Of a DNA stretch of 64,000 nucleotides, positions 45,138 through 53,867 are shown piece after piece; the first letter of the stretch is position 1, and the number at the start of each line of letters is the position of its first letter. The stretch is from VXNE01 sp965248075 (GTDB lineage Bacteria > Pseudomonadota > Gammaproteobacteria > Pseudomonadales > Azotimanducaceae). The notes under the pieces were generated by a model. It saw nothing but the letters and a program-made list of their open reading frames with translations. It was not told the origin of the DNA and ran no database searches. The stretch covers positions 186,001 to 250,000 of the forward strand of contig CBDFIL010000001.1 of assembly GCA_965248075.1 (NCBI GenBank). The letters are read 5' to 3'. The translations under genes were made by a program, and so were the position numbers.

Positions 45138-47969
45138 ATGATCTGGAGTGCCGGCCCGGGAGCCACCGGCGAGCGCCATCCCAACCCGACCACGTCCCTT
45201 CCGACTCGAGTCGTCGGTCCGCTGGTCGCGGCTTGCCTGCTCGGCCTTGCCGCGTGTGCCGCGGAGCCGACCGAGCCCGCGGAGTCCGCCACAGCGAACG
45301 CTGCCGGGACGATCGACATCCCCTTCACGAAGTACATCCTCGACAACGGCCTGACCCTGATCGTCCACCAGGACGCCAAGGCGCCCGTCGTCGCCGTCAA
45401 CGTCTGGTACCACGTCGGCTCGAAGAACGAGAAGCCCGGCAAGACCGGTTTTGCCCATCTCTTCGAACACCTGATGTTCAACGGCACGGAGAACTATCCG
45501 GGCGAGTTCTTCGAGCCGTTCGAACGCGTGGGCGCCACCGGCATGAACGGCACCACGAACGCCGACCGCACCAACTACTTCGAGGTCGTCCCGACCAACG
45601 CCCTGGACCTCGCCCTGTGGATGGAGTCGGACCGCATGGGGCACCTGCTCGGCGTGGTCGACCAGGAACGCCTCGACGAACAGCGCGGGGTGGTGCAGAA
45701 CGAGAAGCGCCAGGGCGAGAACCAGCCCTACGGGCGCGTCTACAACGTCATCTTCGAGAACGTCTTCCCCGCCGGCCATCCGTACTCCTGGCCGGTTATC
45801 GGCAGCATGGAGGATCTCAATGCAGCGAGCCTCGAGGATGTGCGCGAGTGGTTCAACCGGTACTACGGCGCCGCCAACGCGGTGATCGTGGTGGCGGGAG
45901 ACGTCGAGCCCGAACATGTCAAGGCACGGGTGGAACACTATTTCGGCCATATCCCGGCCGGTCCCCCACTGGCGCGGCAGAGCGAGTGGATACCGGAGCT
46001 CCGGGGCATCCGCCGCCACACGATGCAGGACCGCGTGCCGCAGGCGCGTCTCTACAAGTCCTGGACCATGCCGCGATTCGGAGACCCGGACTCGACCCGC
46101 CTCGACCTCGTCGCCGGAATACTCAGCGAAGGCAAGACCTCGCGCCTCTACAAGCGCCTGGTCTACGACGAGCGCATCGCCTCGGACGTCAGCGCCTTCG
46201 CGTTCCCGCTGGAGATCGCCGGCATCTTCGGCATCATCGCCACCGCCCTGCCGGGGCATACGCTGGCCGAACTGGACGCCGTTATCGAGGAAGAGATCGC
46301 ACGGTTCCTCGCCGAGGGACCGACGCAGGACGAGCTCGATCGCGTCGTCACTGGCCGTCGCGCCGGTTTCATCCGGGGTGTCGAGCGCGTCGGCGGCTTC
46401 GGCGGCAAAAGCGACCTGCTCGCCCGTAACGAGACGTACATGGACGACCCGTCCTTCTACCGGACGACGCTGGCCGGCTGGGACGCCGCAACGCCCGAGG
46501 CCCTGACGGCTGCCGCGAACGCATGGATGCAACGTGGTCAGTTCGTGCTGGAAGTGGTGCCGTTCCCGCCGACGAGCGTCACGGAAGCCATGGCCGACCG
46601 CAGCAAACTCCCCGACAACGGCGAGCCGCCCGCCGTCGGCTTCGAGGAATTCGAGCGCTTCACCCTCGACAATGGCCTCGAGCTGGTCCTCGCCCGGCGT
46701 ACGGCCATCCCCGTCGTCGAACTGAACCTGATGGTCGATGCGGGATACGCCGCCGACCAGTTCGCCACGCCCGGCACGGCGCAACTCGCCATGTCGATGC
46801 TGGCGGAGGGCACGGCCACCCGGTCCTCGCTCGAGATCAGCGACGAAATGCGCCAACTCGGCGCGTCCCTCGGCAGCGGTTCCAACCTCGATGTCTCCTC
46901 CGTCTCGATGTCCGCGCTCAAGGAAAACCTCGCCGAGTCGCTCGACCTGTTCGCCGACGTCATCCTGAACCCGGCCTTCCCGCCGGCCGACTTCAACCGG
47001 GTGCAGCAACTGCAGATCGTCGGCATCCAGCAGGAGAAGGTGCAACCGAGAACACTCGCGCTCCGACTCTTCCCGCGACTCCTCTACGGGGAAGGACATG
47101 CCTACAGCCTGCCGTTCACCGGTTCCGGCGACGAGGCATCGGTCGCCGCGTTGACGCCCGCCGATCTCGCCACTTACCACGAGACCTGGTTCAAGCCCGG
47201 GAACGCCACCCTCATCGTGGTCGGGGACGTCACCCGCGAGGAAATCGAGCCTCTACTCGCCGACGAGTTCAGTGACTGGGCCGCGGGAGACGTGCCGGAG
47301 AAGAACCTCGCGACGGTGGCCCTGCGCGAGGCGGCGACGGTCTACCTCGTCGACCGGCCGGACTCCGAACAGTCGGTCATCATCGCCGGTCACCTGGCGC
47401 CGCCGCGCAACAACGACGCCGAGATGGCCATCAGCGCCATGAACCAGGTACTGGGCGGCGACTTCACGGCGCGCGTGAACATGAACCTGCGCGAGGACAA
47501 GAGCTGGTCCTACGGGGCTTTCACGCAGGTGGTGCCGGCCGAGGGACAACGGCCGTTCATCGTCCTGTCCCCCGTACAGACCGACAAGACCAGCCCTGCG
47601 ATGGCCGAACTCAAGCGCGAGATCGAGGAGATCCGGACCACGCGTCCGCCCTCCTCCGACGAGATCGCCAAGGTCAAGGACCGGCGCACGCTGTCATTGC
47701 CCGGACGCTGGGAGACCGCCTCCGCCGTACTCGGCTCGATCGCGGAGATCGTGCGTTTCGGGCTGCCAGAGGACTATTGGGACACGTACGCCGACAGCAT
47801 CCGTGCACTCACGGAAGAGGAGATCCGCCAGGCCGCGGTGGACGTGGTGCATCCGGAGGCCCTGGTCTGGGTGGTGGTCGGCGACCTGGCGAAGATCGAG
47901 GCCGGCATTCGCGAACTCGGATTCGGCGAGATCGTGCTGCTCGACGCGGACGGCAACGAACTGTTGTAG
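45138..47969 (+). CDS. M16 metallopeptidase lipoprotein
   Basis: A 943-residue zinc protease of the pitrilysin family in the usual two-half arrangement. The lipoprotein signal ends LGLAACAAEP (lipobox LAAC), so it is tethered in the envelope. The active half has HLFEH (about 107-111, His-x-x-Glu-His) with the distal Glu in ERLDEQRGVVQNEKRQ. The second half, from about residue 500 (RFTLDNGLELVLARRTAIPV), lacks HxxEH, as expected for the inactive partner. It should degrade short peptides in the periplasm. GGCGGAG precedes ATG 45138; the extension to 44961 is not a signal. Confidence 0.93.
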   Translation: MIWSAGPGATGERHPNPTTSLPTRVVGPLVAACLLGLAACAAEPTEPAESATANAAGTIDIPFTKYILDNGLTLIVHQDAKAPVVAVNVWYHVGSKNEKPGKTGFAHLFEHLMFNGTENYPGEFFEPFERVGATGMNGTTNADRTNYFEVVPTNALDLALWMESDRMGHLLGVVDQERLDEQRGVVQNEKRQGENQPYGRVYNVIFENVFPAGHPYSWPVIGSMEDLNAASLEDVREWFNRYYGAANAVIVVAGDVEPEHVKARVEHYFGHIPAGPPLARQSEWIPELRGIRRHTMQDRVPQARLYKSWTMPRFGDPDSTRLDLVAGILSEGKTSRLYKRLVYDERIASDVSAFAFPLEIAGIFGIIATALPGHTLAELDAVIEEEIARFLAEGPTQDELDRVVTGRRAGFIRGVERVGGFGGKSDLLARNETYMDDPSFYRTTLAGWDAATPEALTAAANAWMQRGQFVLEVVPFPPTSVTEAMADRSKLPDNGEPPAVGFEEFERFTLDNGLELVLARRTAIPVVELNLMVDAGYAADQFATPGTAQLAMSMLAEGTATRSSLEISDEMRQLGASLGSGSNLDVSSVSMSALKENLAESLDLFADVILNPAFPPADFNRVQQLQIVGIQQEKVQPRTLALRLFPRLLYGEGHAYSLPFTGSGDEASVAALTPADLATYHETWFKPGNATLIVVGDVTREEIEPLLADEFSDWAAGDVPEKNLATVALREAATVYLVDRPDSEQSVIIAGHLAPPRNNDAEMAISAMNQVLGGDFTARVNMNLREDKSWSYGAFTQVVPAEGQRPFIVLSPVQTDKTSPAMAELKREIEEIRTTRPPSSDEIAKVKDRRTLSLPGRWETASAVLGSIAEIVRFGLPEDYWDTYADSIRALTEEEIRQAAVDVVHPEALVWVVVGDLAKIEAGIRELGFGEIVLLDADGNELL

Positions 47970-48215
47970 GGGCGACCCTTGTGGTCGCCCGTCCCGGAAC
48001 CGTGCGTGAACCTCGACACGGGACGGGACAAGCCCGTCTCCTACAGCGCCCGCGCCGGGACCGTGACGAATTTGGCGCGGGACTCGTAGGGGCGACCCTG
48101 GGCGACCCTCGTGATCGCCCGTCCCCGGCTCTGGTGCGAAATCGGGACGAGACGAGCCCGATCTCTGCCATGCGTGAATTCGCGCCGGGACGGGACAAGC
48201 CCGTCCCCTACACGA
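47970..48215. repeat. GC-rich repeat block 1 (inverted relative to block 2)
   Basis: Downstream of the peptidase, several related GC-rich palindromic units (GGGGCGACC...GGTCGCCC, GGGACGGGACAAGCCCGTC) are strung together. The last, at about 48190-48215, is the reverse complement of the units at 50657-50985. No coding potential. Confidence 0.7.
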
Positions 48216-48223
48216 GCACGCCG

Positions 48224-49750
48224 TCACTCCTCCCCGAACTGCCAGTTCGGCGGCGGCACGTACGTCTCCTCGCCCACGTAGTACATGGCCACCGGATTCG
48301 GCGGCTGCAGCGCCCGGAAGGCGACCACCTTCTCGAGCAGGCGCGCGACGACATCCGCGTGTTCCGCGGCCACGTCGTGGCGCTCGAGCGGGTCCTCGTC
48401 CAGACGGAAGAGCTGTTTGGTCGAGGCTTCCGCCGCCCCTTCGCCGGTCAAGTGCGGGCCGATGACGACGAGCTTCCAGTCGCTCTCCGAGACCGCAACC
48501 TGGTCCTTCTCTTCGCTTCGCGCGACGAACGAGTAGAGATCCCGTTCGAGCGCGTCCTGCTCCCCGGTCAGCACGTCCAGCACGTCCACGCCATCCAGCG
48601 GCTTGCCGCCGTGTTCGTCGATTCCCGCCACCCGCATCAGCGTCGGCAGGACGTCCACGTAGGCGATGGGTACCGATACGTCGCGGCCGCCGGCAAGGTT
48701 CGCGGCCGGCCAGCGGGCCGCCGCCGCGACGCGTATGCCGCCCTCGTACACCGTCGCCTTGCAGCCGCGGAACGGACCGTTGTCGCCAATCCCCACGGAG
48801 CCGCCGTTGTCGCTGAAGAAGAGCAGGAGCGTGTTCTCGGCGATGCCATGCGTATCGAGGGCCTCGAGTATGCGTCCGATGCCGACATCGAGCGCGTGGA
48901 CCATGGCCGCATGGACGCGCCGGAGGGCCGTGCGTTCCTCGAGCGGCATCAGCGGGTTGTGCCCGGTGGCTTCCTCCCAGCTCCGGGGCGGCTCGATGGC
49001 CGCTAGCCGATCGTAGAGGGGCAGGTCCTCTTCCTTCGCCTGGGTGGGCGTATGCGGCGCACCGAACGGTACGTACAGGAAGAACGGCGCCGCGTCGTCC
49101 GCGTGCTCGGCGATGAAGTTGACGGCCCGGTCGGCCAGCAGGTCCGTGGCGTAGCCCTCCTCGACCAGCGGCTCGTAACCGAGGCTCCAGTCCCGCTCGC
49201 CCAGGCGCTCGTGGGTGAAGTAGTCGACGGCGAAGCCGTGTCCCACGAACTCCGAGAAGCCGCGCCGCAGCGGGTGCCACCGGCGCTTGAAGTGTCCGAG
49301 GTGCCACTTGCCGAAGATGGCGCGGTGTTCGTACCCGGCACGCTCGAGCACTTCGGGCAGCAGGACTTCGCTCGTGTCGAGCCCGTAGTCCCGCCACGGC
49401 GCCACGACCGAACGCATGAGTCCGGCGTGGATCGGATAGCGGCCGGTCATGAGGCCGGTGCGGGTCGGCGAGCAGACGGGCGCCGAATAGAAGCGCGACA
49501 GCAGCACGCCGTCGCGGGCGATGCTGTCGATGTTGGGGGTAGCGATGTCGCCCCCGTGCATGCTCACGTCGTAGCGCCCAAGGTCGTCGGGCATGATGAT
49601 GACGATGTTGGGCAGATCCATGGATTCGGTTTCCTCCGCAACCACGTCGCCCAAGGTCCAAAGCAGGCAGACCGGAAGCAGCCAGGCCAACGTCGCACGG
49701 GCGCGGATACCACCCGGTACGGTCCCCTCTTCCCGTGCGTGTGCGTTCAC
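48224..49750 (-). CDS. Exported type I sulfatase
   Basis: A 508-residue arylsulfatase-family enzyme with a signal peptide (about residues 15-40). The active-site motif CSPTRTGLMTGR has Cys93, which must be converted to formylglycine, and the calcium ligands MPDDLGR are at 54-60. IFGKWHLGH follows at about 145 and FSDNGGSVG near 290. It should hydrolyse sulfate esters of a polysaccharide, glycolipid or small molecule in the periplasm. GTG start behind AAGGGGGCGAAG. No formylglycine-generating enzyme is in the window, so it must be elsewhere or another maturation route is used. Confidence 0.92.
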   Translation of the reverse strand: MNAHAREEGTVPGGIRARATLAWLLPVCLLWTLGDVVAEETESMDLPNIVIIMPDDLGRYDVSMHGGDIATPNIDSIARDGVLLSRFYSAPVCSPTRTGLMTGRYPIHAGLMRSVVAPWRDYGLDTSEVLLPEVLERAGYEHRAIFGKWHLGHFKRRWHPLRRGFSEFVGHGFAVDYFTHERLGERDWSLGYEPLVEEGYATDLLADRAVNFIAEHADDAAPFFLYVPFGAPHTPTQAKEEDLPLYDRLAAIEPPRSWEEATGHNPLMPLEERTALRRVHAAMVHALDVGIGRILEALDTHGIAENTLLLFFSDNGGSVGIGDNGPFRGCKATVYEGGIRVAAAARWPAANLAGGRDVSVPIAYVDVLPTLMRVAGIDEHGGKPLDGVDVLDVLTGEQDALERDLYSFVARSEEKDQVAVSESDWKLVVIGPHLTGEGAAEASTKQLFRLDEDPLERHDVAAEHADVVARLLEKVVAFRALQPPNPVAMYYVGEETYVPPPNWQFGEE

Positions 49751-49859
49751 CTTCGCCCCCTTCCCTGCTTATCGGCTTCCCGATCATAACGCCCCGATGC
49801 CGGGACATGTCGGCTCCGCGTGACGGTATGCTCTGTCTCCCCGACACAAGGAGTACGCC

Positions 49860-50660
49860 ATGCTCATACCGAACGCCCTGCGCGACAAGCTCGACCGCGA
49901 CCGGCCGACCGTCAGTACGCACTTCCTGTTCGCCGACGCCGACATCCCGGAGATCATCGGCGACACGGGGTTCTTCGACTACGCCGAGTTCGTCGCCGAG
50001 TACTCGACATTCGACATGGGGCTGCTCTACCACCTCGCCCGCGCCGCACAGTGCGGCGGCAACCTGCCGCTCATGATCAAGCTCGACCAGGAGGGCCAGG
50101 GGTTCTGGGCGCAGGCCGCGCTCGGGGCAGGCTTCAAGGCCGTGCTCTTCACCGACGTCCGCACCCCCGAGGACGTCGATGCCTGCCACCGTGTCATCGC
50201 TCCCGACACCCCGAACACGGGGGGTGCCATGGGCGTGAAGCTGCGGCGTCCTGCCTTGACGAGCTACGACACCACCGCCTACCTCGCCGACCTCGAGTCC
50301 GTGGTCTTCGCCATCATGATCGAGAAAAACGTCACCGTGGAGAACATCGACGCGGTGCTGGAGCGGGCACGGGCGCGCGGCGTCGACATGAGCCAGTGGG
50401 GGCCCGCGGACTTCAGCTTCTCGCGCGGAAACCCCAAGCTCCAGGGCACGCCGGAGATCCGTCCTTTCGAGGAACTGGTCATTGCAAAATCCCTCGAGTA
50501 CGGCATTCGCCCGCGCGCCGAGATCGGCGCCGTGGAGCAGGCGCAGCGCTACATCGATCTCGGCGTGCGCGACTTCTGCATCGGCTGGGACCGATTCATC
50601 CTGCGCGCCGCGCTGGCGGAACTCGGCGAAGGCATGCAGAAGCTGACGGAGTCGCTGTAG
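49860..50660 (+). CDS. HpcH/HpaI-family aldolase/citrate lyase domain protein
   Basis: A 266-residue TIM-barrel protein of the class II pyruvate aldolase/citrate lyase beta group. Typical segments are KLDQEGQGFWAQAALGAGFKAVLFTDVRTPEDV in the first half and CIGWDRFIL near the end. Relatives use Mg2+ to cleave 2-keto-3-deoxy or hydroxy-acid substrates. The substrate is unknown; its place next to the sulfatase and a D-aminoacylase gives no clear pathway. ATG behind AAGGAGTACGCC. Its stop lies in the first unit of repeat block 2. Confidence 0.85.
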   Translation: MLIPNALRDKLDRDRPTVSTHFLFADADIPEIIGDTGFFDYAEFVAEYSTFDMGLLYHLARAAQCGGNLPLMIKLDQEGQGFWAQAALGAGFKAVLFTDVRTPEDVDACHRVIAPDTPNTGGAMGVKLRRPALTSYDTTAYLADLESVVFAIMIEKNVTVENIDAVLERARARGVDMSQWGPADFSFSRGNPKLQGTPEIRPFEELVIAKSLEYGIRPRAEIGAVEQAQRYIDLGVRDFCIGWDRFILRAALAELGEGMQKLTESL

Positions 50661-50985
50661 GGGACGGGCTTGTCCCGTCCCGTTCTAAATTACGCGCCAA
50701 CGCCGAGACGGGCCTCGTGTGGCACGGGCTTGTCCCGCCCCGTCGCCAAGGGCTTGCACGGGCTCGGCACAGGCGCTGTAGGGACGGGCTTGTCCCGTCC
50801 CGTCTCGAATTCATGCCGCAACGCCGACACGGGCGACGTATGAAACGAGCACGTTGTCCCGTCGCCCAGGGCTTGCACGGGCTCGACACAGGGGGTGTAG
50901 GGGACGGGCTCGTCCCGTCCCGTTCTGAATTCATGCCTGGCCCCAACACGGGCGACGACAAGCGTCGCCCCTACAAGCCTCGGCG
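50657..50985. repeat. Tandem repeat block 2, about 120-base period
   Basis: Three near-identical units start with GTAGGGGACGGGC or GTAGGGACGGGC at 50657, 50778 and 50897 (spacings 121 and 119 bases). Each begins with a palindromic head (GGGACGGGCTTGTCCCGTCC) and continues through TTCATGCC and ACACGGG segments with scattered changes. Not CRISPR: the period is too long and the units have no spacer-like unique part. Confidence 0.8.
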
Positions 50986-51077
50986 AGATCGTCAGGCAAA
51001 CGAAGGGCCACGCACTTCGCCTAAGATATTCCCGATGCTGGCGCGCTCATTCGGCCGTGCGGCGGCGCGAGGAGTCC

Positions 51078-51308
51078 ATGAACACCGGGTGCATTCTCAG
51101 CGACTATATCGAGCATGCCATGGCCGCGGCGGACTACGACAAGCTTGCCGACGGCACTTACGCCCGTGAGATTCCACCATGCAAGGGCGTAGTTGCCTTC
51201 GCGTCCACTCTGGCGGAGTGTGAGCATGCCCTGCGCTCGACGCTTGAGGATTGGCTCTTCCTTGGGCTGAGGCTGGGCCACCCGATCCCCGTGCTCTCCA
51301 GCGAATGA
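51078..51308 (+). CDS. Orphan HicB-like small protein
   Basis: A 76-residue protein, MNTGCILSDYIEHAMAAADY start, with CKGVVAFASTLAECEHALRS resembling the partial RNase H fold of HicB-type antitoxins (the usual form is IPDLPGCVATGDTLEEALEN). There is no HicA partner or helix-turn-helix C-terminus within 500 bases, so it is an orphan or a diverged stand-alone protein. CGAGGAGT precedes the ATG. Confidence 0.6.
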   Translation: MNTGCILSDYIEHAMAAADYDKLADGTYAREIPPCKGVVAFASTLAECEHALRSTLEDWLFLGLRLGHPIPVLSSE

Positions 51309-51466
51309 TGATTCGGCAGGTCGAAGGAATCCCGGGCAGGGAAATCGGCGCGGACGAGTGGGCCGGCGTGTAGGCCGTCCAGCCGGGAAGCCACGCGCCC
51401 TACGGGCGCTTCGCCTCGGGCCGGCGTGGCATAATCTCGTGTTCTCGGGCACCAACAGGGGACACC

Positions 51467-53134
51467 ATGGCTCACGATCTCGTCATCCGCAACGGTCTCA
51501 TCGTCGACGGGCTCGGCAACGAGCCGACGCAGGGCGACGTCGCCATCGACGGCGACACTCTCTCCGCAGTCGGCGAAATCGACAGCCGCGGCCGCGAGGA
51601 AATCGACGCGGAAGGCCATGCGGTCACGCCCGGTTTCGTGGACCTCCACACCCACTTCGACGCCCAGGCGGGCTGGGATCCTCTGCTCACACCAGTCTCC
51701 TGGCACGGTGTGACCACCGCCCTGTTCGGCAACTGCGGCGTCACCTTCGCGCCCTGCAAGCCCGCCGACCGCGACTTCCTGGCCGGCATGATGGAAACCG
51801 TCGAGGACATTCCGAAGGACGCGATCCTGAACGGCCTGGCCTGGGACTGGGTCTCCTATGGGGAATACCTCGACTCCATCGAGAAGCTGAATCCCGCCAT
51901 CAACATCATCGGCCTAGTCGGCCACTGCGCCTCGCGCTTCTACGTCATGGGCGAACGCGCAATCGACGGCCAGCCCACGGAAGACGAGATCCGCCAGATC
52001 GCCGAACTGGTCGGCAACTCCGTCAAGGAAGGCGCGATCGGCTTCTCCTCGAACCGCCTGCCCGGTCACGTGCTGCCGGACGGCCGTTCGATCCCCGGCA
52101 CGTTCGCCAAGAGCGCGGAACTCGCCGCCATCGCCAGGGCGGTTGGCAAGCACAACGGCATCCTGCAGTTCGTCCTGAACTACGCGAATATCGACGAGGA
52201 GATGGCGCTCATCGCCGAACAGGGGCTGAACGCCGGGACCCGGTTGCTGTTCAGCGCCCCGATGGTACCGACCGCCAACGGCCGTTCAGGCTACGACGAC
52301 GCTATCGCGAAGATGCACGCCGAAGGCCTGGATGTGATTGGCCTGACGCTGCCACGCAGCGGCGGGTTTCTGTCAGGGCTCAAGACCGGCGTGCTGTTGC
52401 CGGGAGTGGAGTGGAAGAAGCTGCGGGCGCTGGATTTCAAGGCGCGCCTAGCGGCGATTCAGGACGAGGCCTTCCGTCGGGAACTGGTCGAGGAAGCACG
52501 CGGGAACGCGCAGATCGATGCGAGCGTCGAGAACTTCTACTGGCTCGGCGACGAGGACCGTCCCGTCTACACCCGCGGTCCCGAGGAGAGCCTCGCGAGC
52601 CTGGCGCGGGCTGCGGGGGAACACCCGGTCGAGACGTGGCTGCGCTACATGCTCGAGACCGACGGAGAGGCGTTCTTCCACGTGCGCTTCTTCAATCACG
52701 ATCTCGAGGCCCTGCGCGGCTTCCTGTCCGAGGACTGGGTCCTGCCCGGCATCGGCGACGCCGGCGCGCACGTCAGCCAGATCATGGACTCCGGCTGGAC
52801 CAGCTTTCTGCTGTCGCACTGGTACCGCGAGCACGGGCTCTTCACGCTGGCCGAGGCCGTACGCAAGATGACCAGCGCCCAGGCCCGGGTGATCGGCCTC
52901 CACGACCGGGGCGTCCTGCAGGCGGGCAAGCGGGCCGACGTGAACGTCCTCGACCTCGACCGCATCGCCGAACGCCAACCCCAGCTCGTGCACGACTTCC
53001 CGGGCGGCGCGCCGCGGCTGATCCAGAAGGCCCACGGCTACCGCGCCACGGTCTGCAACGGCGAGGTCATCCTGCGCGACGACGAGCACACCGGCGCCCG
53101 CTCCGGACGGGTGCTGCGCAACGGCTCCGCGTAG
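51467..53134 (+). CDS. N-acyl-D-amino-acid deacylase family amidohydrolase, paralogue 2
   Basis: A 555-residue homologue of the 29453-31111 protein, with the same HTHFD metal site, the Cys in FGNCGVTFAPCK, MMETVEDIPK, and GIGDAGAHVSQIMDSG. The two differ in the middle third (LQFVLNYANIDEEM here), where substrate contacts are expected, so they probably act on different N-acyl or cyclic amides. Start ATG 51467 behind GGGGACACC. The family's activity is usually not known beyond amide hydrolysis. Confidence 0.92.
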   Translation: MAHDLVIRNGLIVDGLGNEPTQGDVAIDGDTLSAVGEIDSRGREEIDAEGHAVTPGFVDLHTHFDAQAGWDPLLTPVSWHGVTTALFGNCGVTFAPCKPADRDFLAGMMETVEDIPKDAILNGLAWDWVSYGEYLDSIEKLNPAINIIGLVGHCASRFYVMGERAIDGQPTEDEIRQIAELVGNSVKEGAIGFSSNRLPGHVLPDGRSIPGTFAKSAELAAIARAVGKHNGILQFVLNYANIDEEMALIAEQGLNAGTRLLFSAPMVPTANGRSGYDDAIAKMHAEGLDVIGLTLPRSGGFLSGLKTGVLLPGVEWKKLRALDFKARLAAIQDEAFRRELVEEARGNAQIDASVENFYWLGDEDRPVYTRGPEESLASLARAAGEHPVETWLRYMLETDGEAFFHVRFFNHDLEALRGFLSEDWVLPGIGDAGAHVSQIMDSGWTSFLLSHWYREHGLFTLAEAVRKMTSAQARVIGLHDRGVLQAGKRADVNVLDLDRIAERQPQLVHDFPGGAPRLIQKAHGYRATVCNGEVILRDDEHTGARSGRVLRNGSA

Positions 53135-53193
53135 CTCCACAGCCGGCGGGTGCAGATGACCGGAACTCCGACAAGGCGAGGCTGCACCGCTCG

Positions 53194-53862
53194 TCACTCG
53201 CAGGCCCACCGATCTACCAAGGGCACGATTTCGGACAACCGTGTCACCGATGCGTCGTAGTCCCTCGCCAGCCCGGCGGGCCAGGACGCGCGCGCAACCC
53301 AGATCGTGTGCATACCCACGGCTCGCCCGCCGCCGACATCGTGCTCGGGACTGTCCCCGACCATTACGCAGCGCGAAGGCGCGACATCGAGCCGGCGGCA
53401 GATGTCCTCGAAGATCCCCGGTTCCGGCTTGCGGACACCGAGCACGCCGGAGATGGCGACCGCATCCGTCAGGCAGTCCAGGCCACTGTTGACGATCTTC
53501 GCGCCCTGGCTCCGCTCCGAACCGTTGGTCACGATGCCGAGCTTGCGGGGACGCAGGCGCCGCAGCGTCTCCAGGGCGTCACCGAAGAGCACGGGCTGCT
53601 CCCACGCGCGGTAGAGCTCCACGATTTCCGCCGCTGTCAGGCCGAGTTCGAAGCGGTTGACCAGCCAGGTGAAAAGCCCTTCCTGCGGACGACGCCCGCG
53701 CTCGTCGCCCCGTAGCACCGTCTCCACAAAACGCTCCTCCGAGGTCTGTACAGCGATACCCGGCGGAGCGCTGGCATGGATCCGCCGCGCAAAGAGCGCC
53801 AGGGACCGGCTCCGCGCATGCAGCGTCTCGTCGAGGTCGAAGAGGACCGCGTCGACGGGCAT
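53194..53862 (-). CDS. HAD-superfamily phosphatase
   Basis: A 222-residue haloacid-dehalogenase-type hydrolase. Motif I DLDETL (nucleophile Asp9, Asp11), motif II VTNGSE near residue 115, motif III Lys in RKPEPGIF near 146 and motif IV VMVGDSPEHDV near 164 are all present. It is of the phosphoglycolate/YjjG-like type; physiological substrate unknown. ATG 53862 starts exactly at the conserved beginning of the family. It shares strand and six-base spacing with the decayed TonB gene. Confidence 0.9.
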   Translation of the reverse strand: MPVDAVLFDLDETLHARSRSLALFARRIHASAPPGIAVQTSEERFVETVLRGDERGRRPQEGLFTWLVNRFELGLTAAEIVELYRAWEQPVLFGDALETLRRLRPRKLGIVTNGSERSQGAKIVNSGLDCLTDAVAISGVLGVRKPEPGIFEDICRRLDVAPSRCVMVGDSPEHDVGGGRAVGMHTIWVARASWPAGLARDYDASVTRLSEIVPLVDRWACE

Positions 53863-53867
53863 CTTCG

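Noticed and set aside
50657..50985. CRISPR array
   Set aside because: Period about 120 bases, only three units, no unique spacers between short identical repeats and no cas genes.
48180..51000. Sulfatase/aldolase block as an insertion sequence bounded by inverted repeats
   Set aside because: No transposase and the repeats are tandem GC-rich elements of uneven number, not terminal repeats with target duplications.
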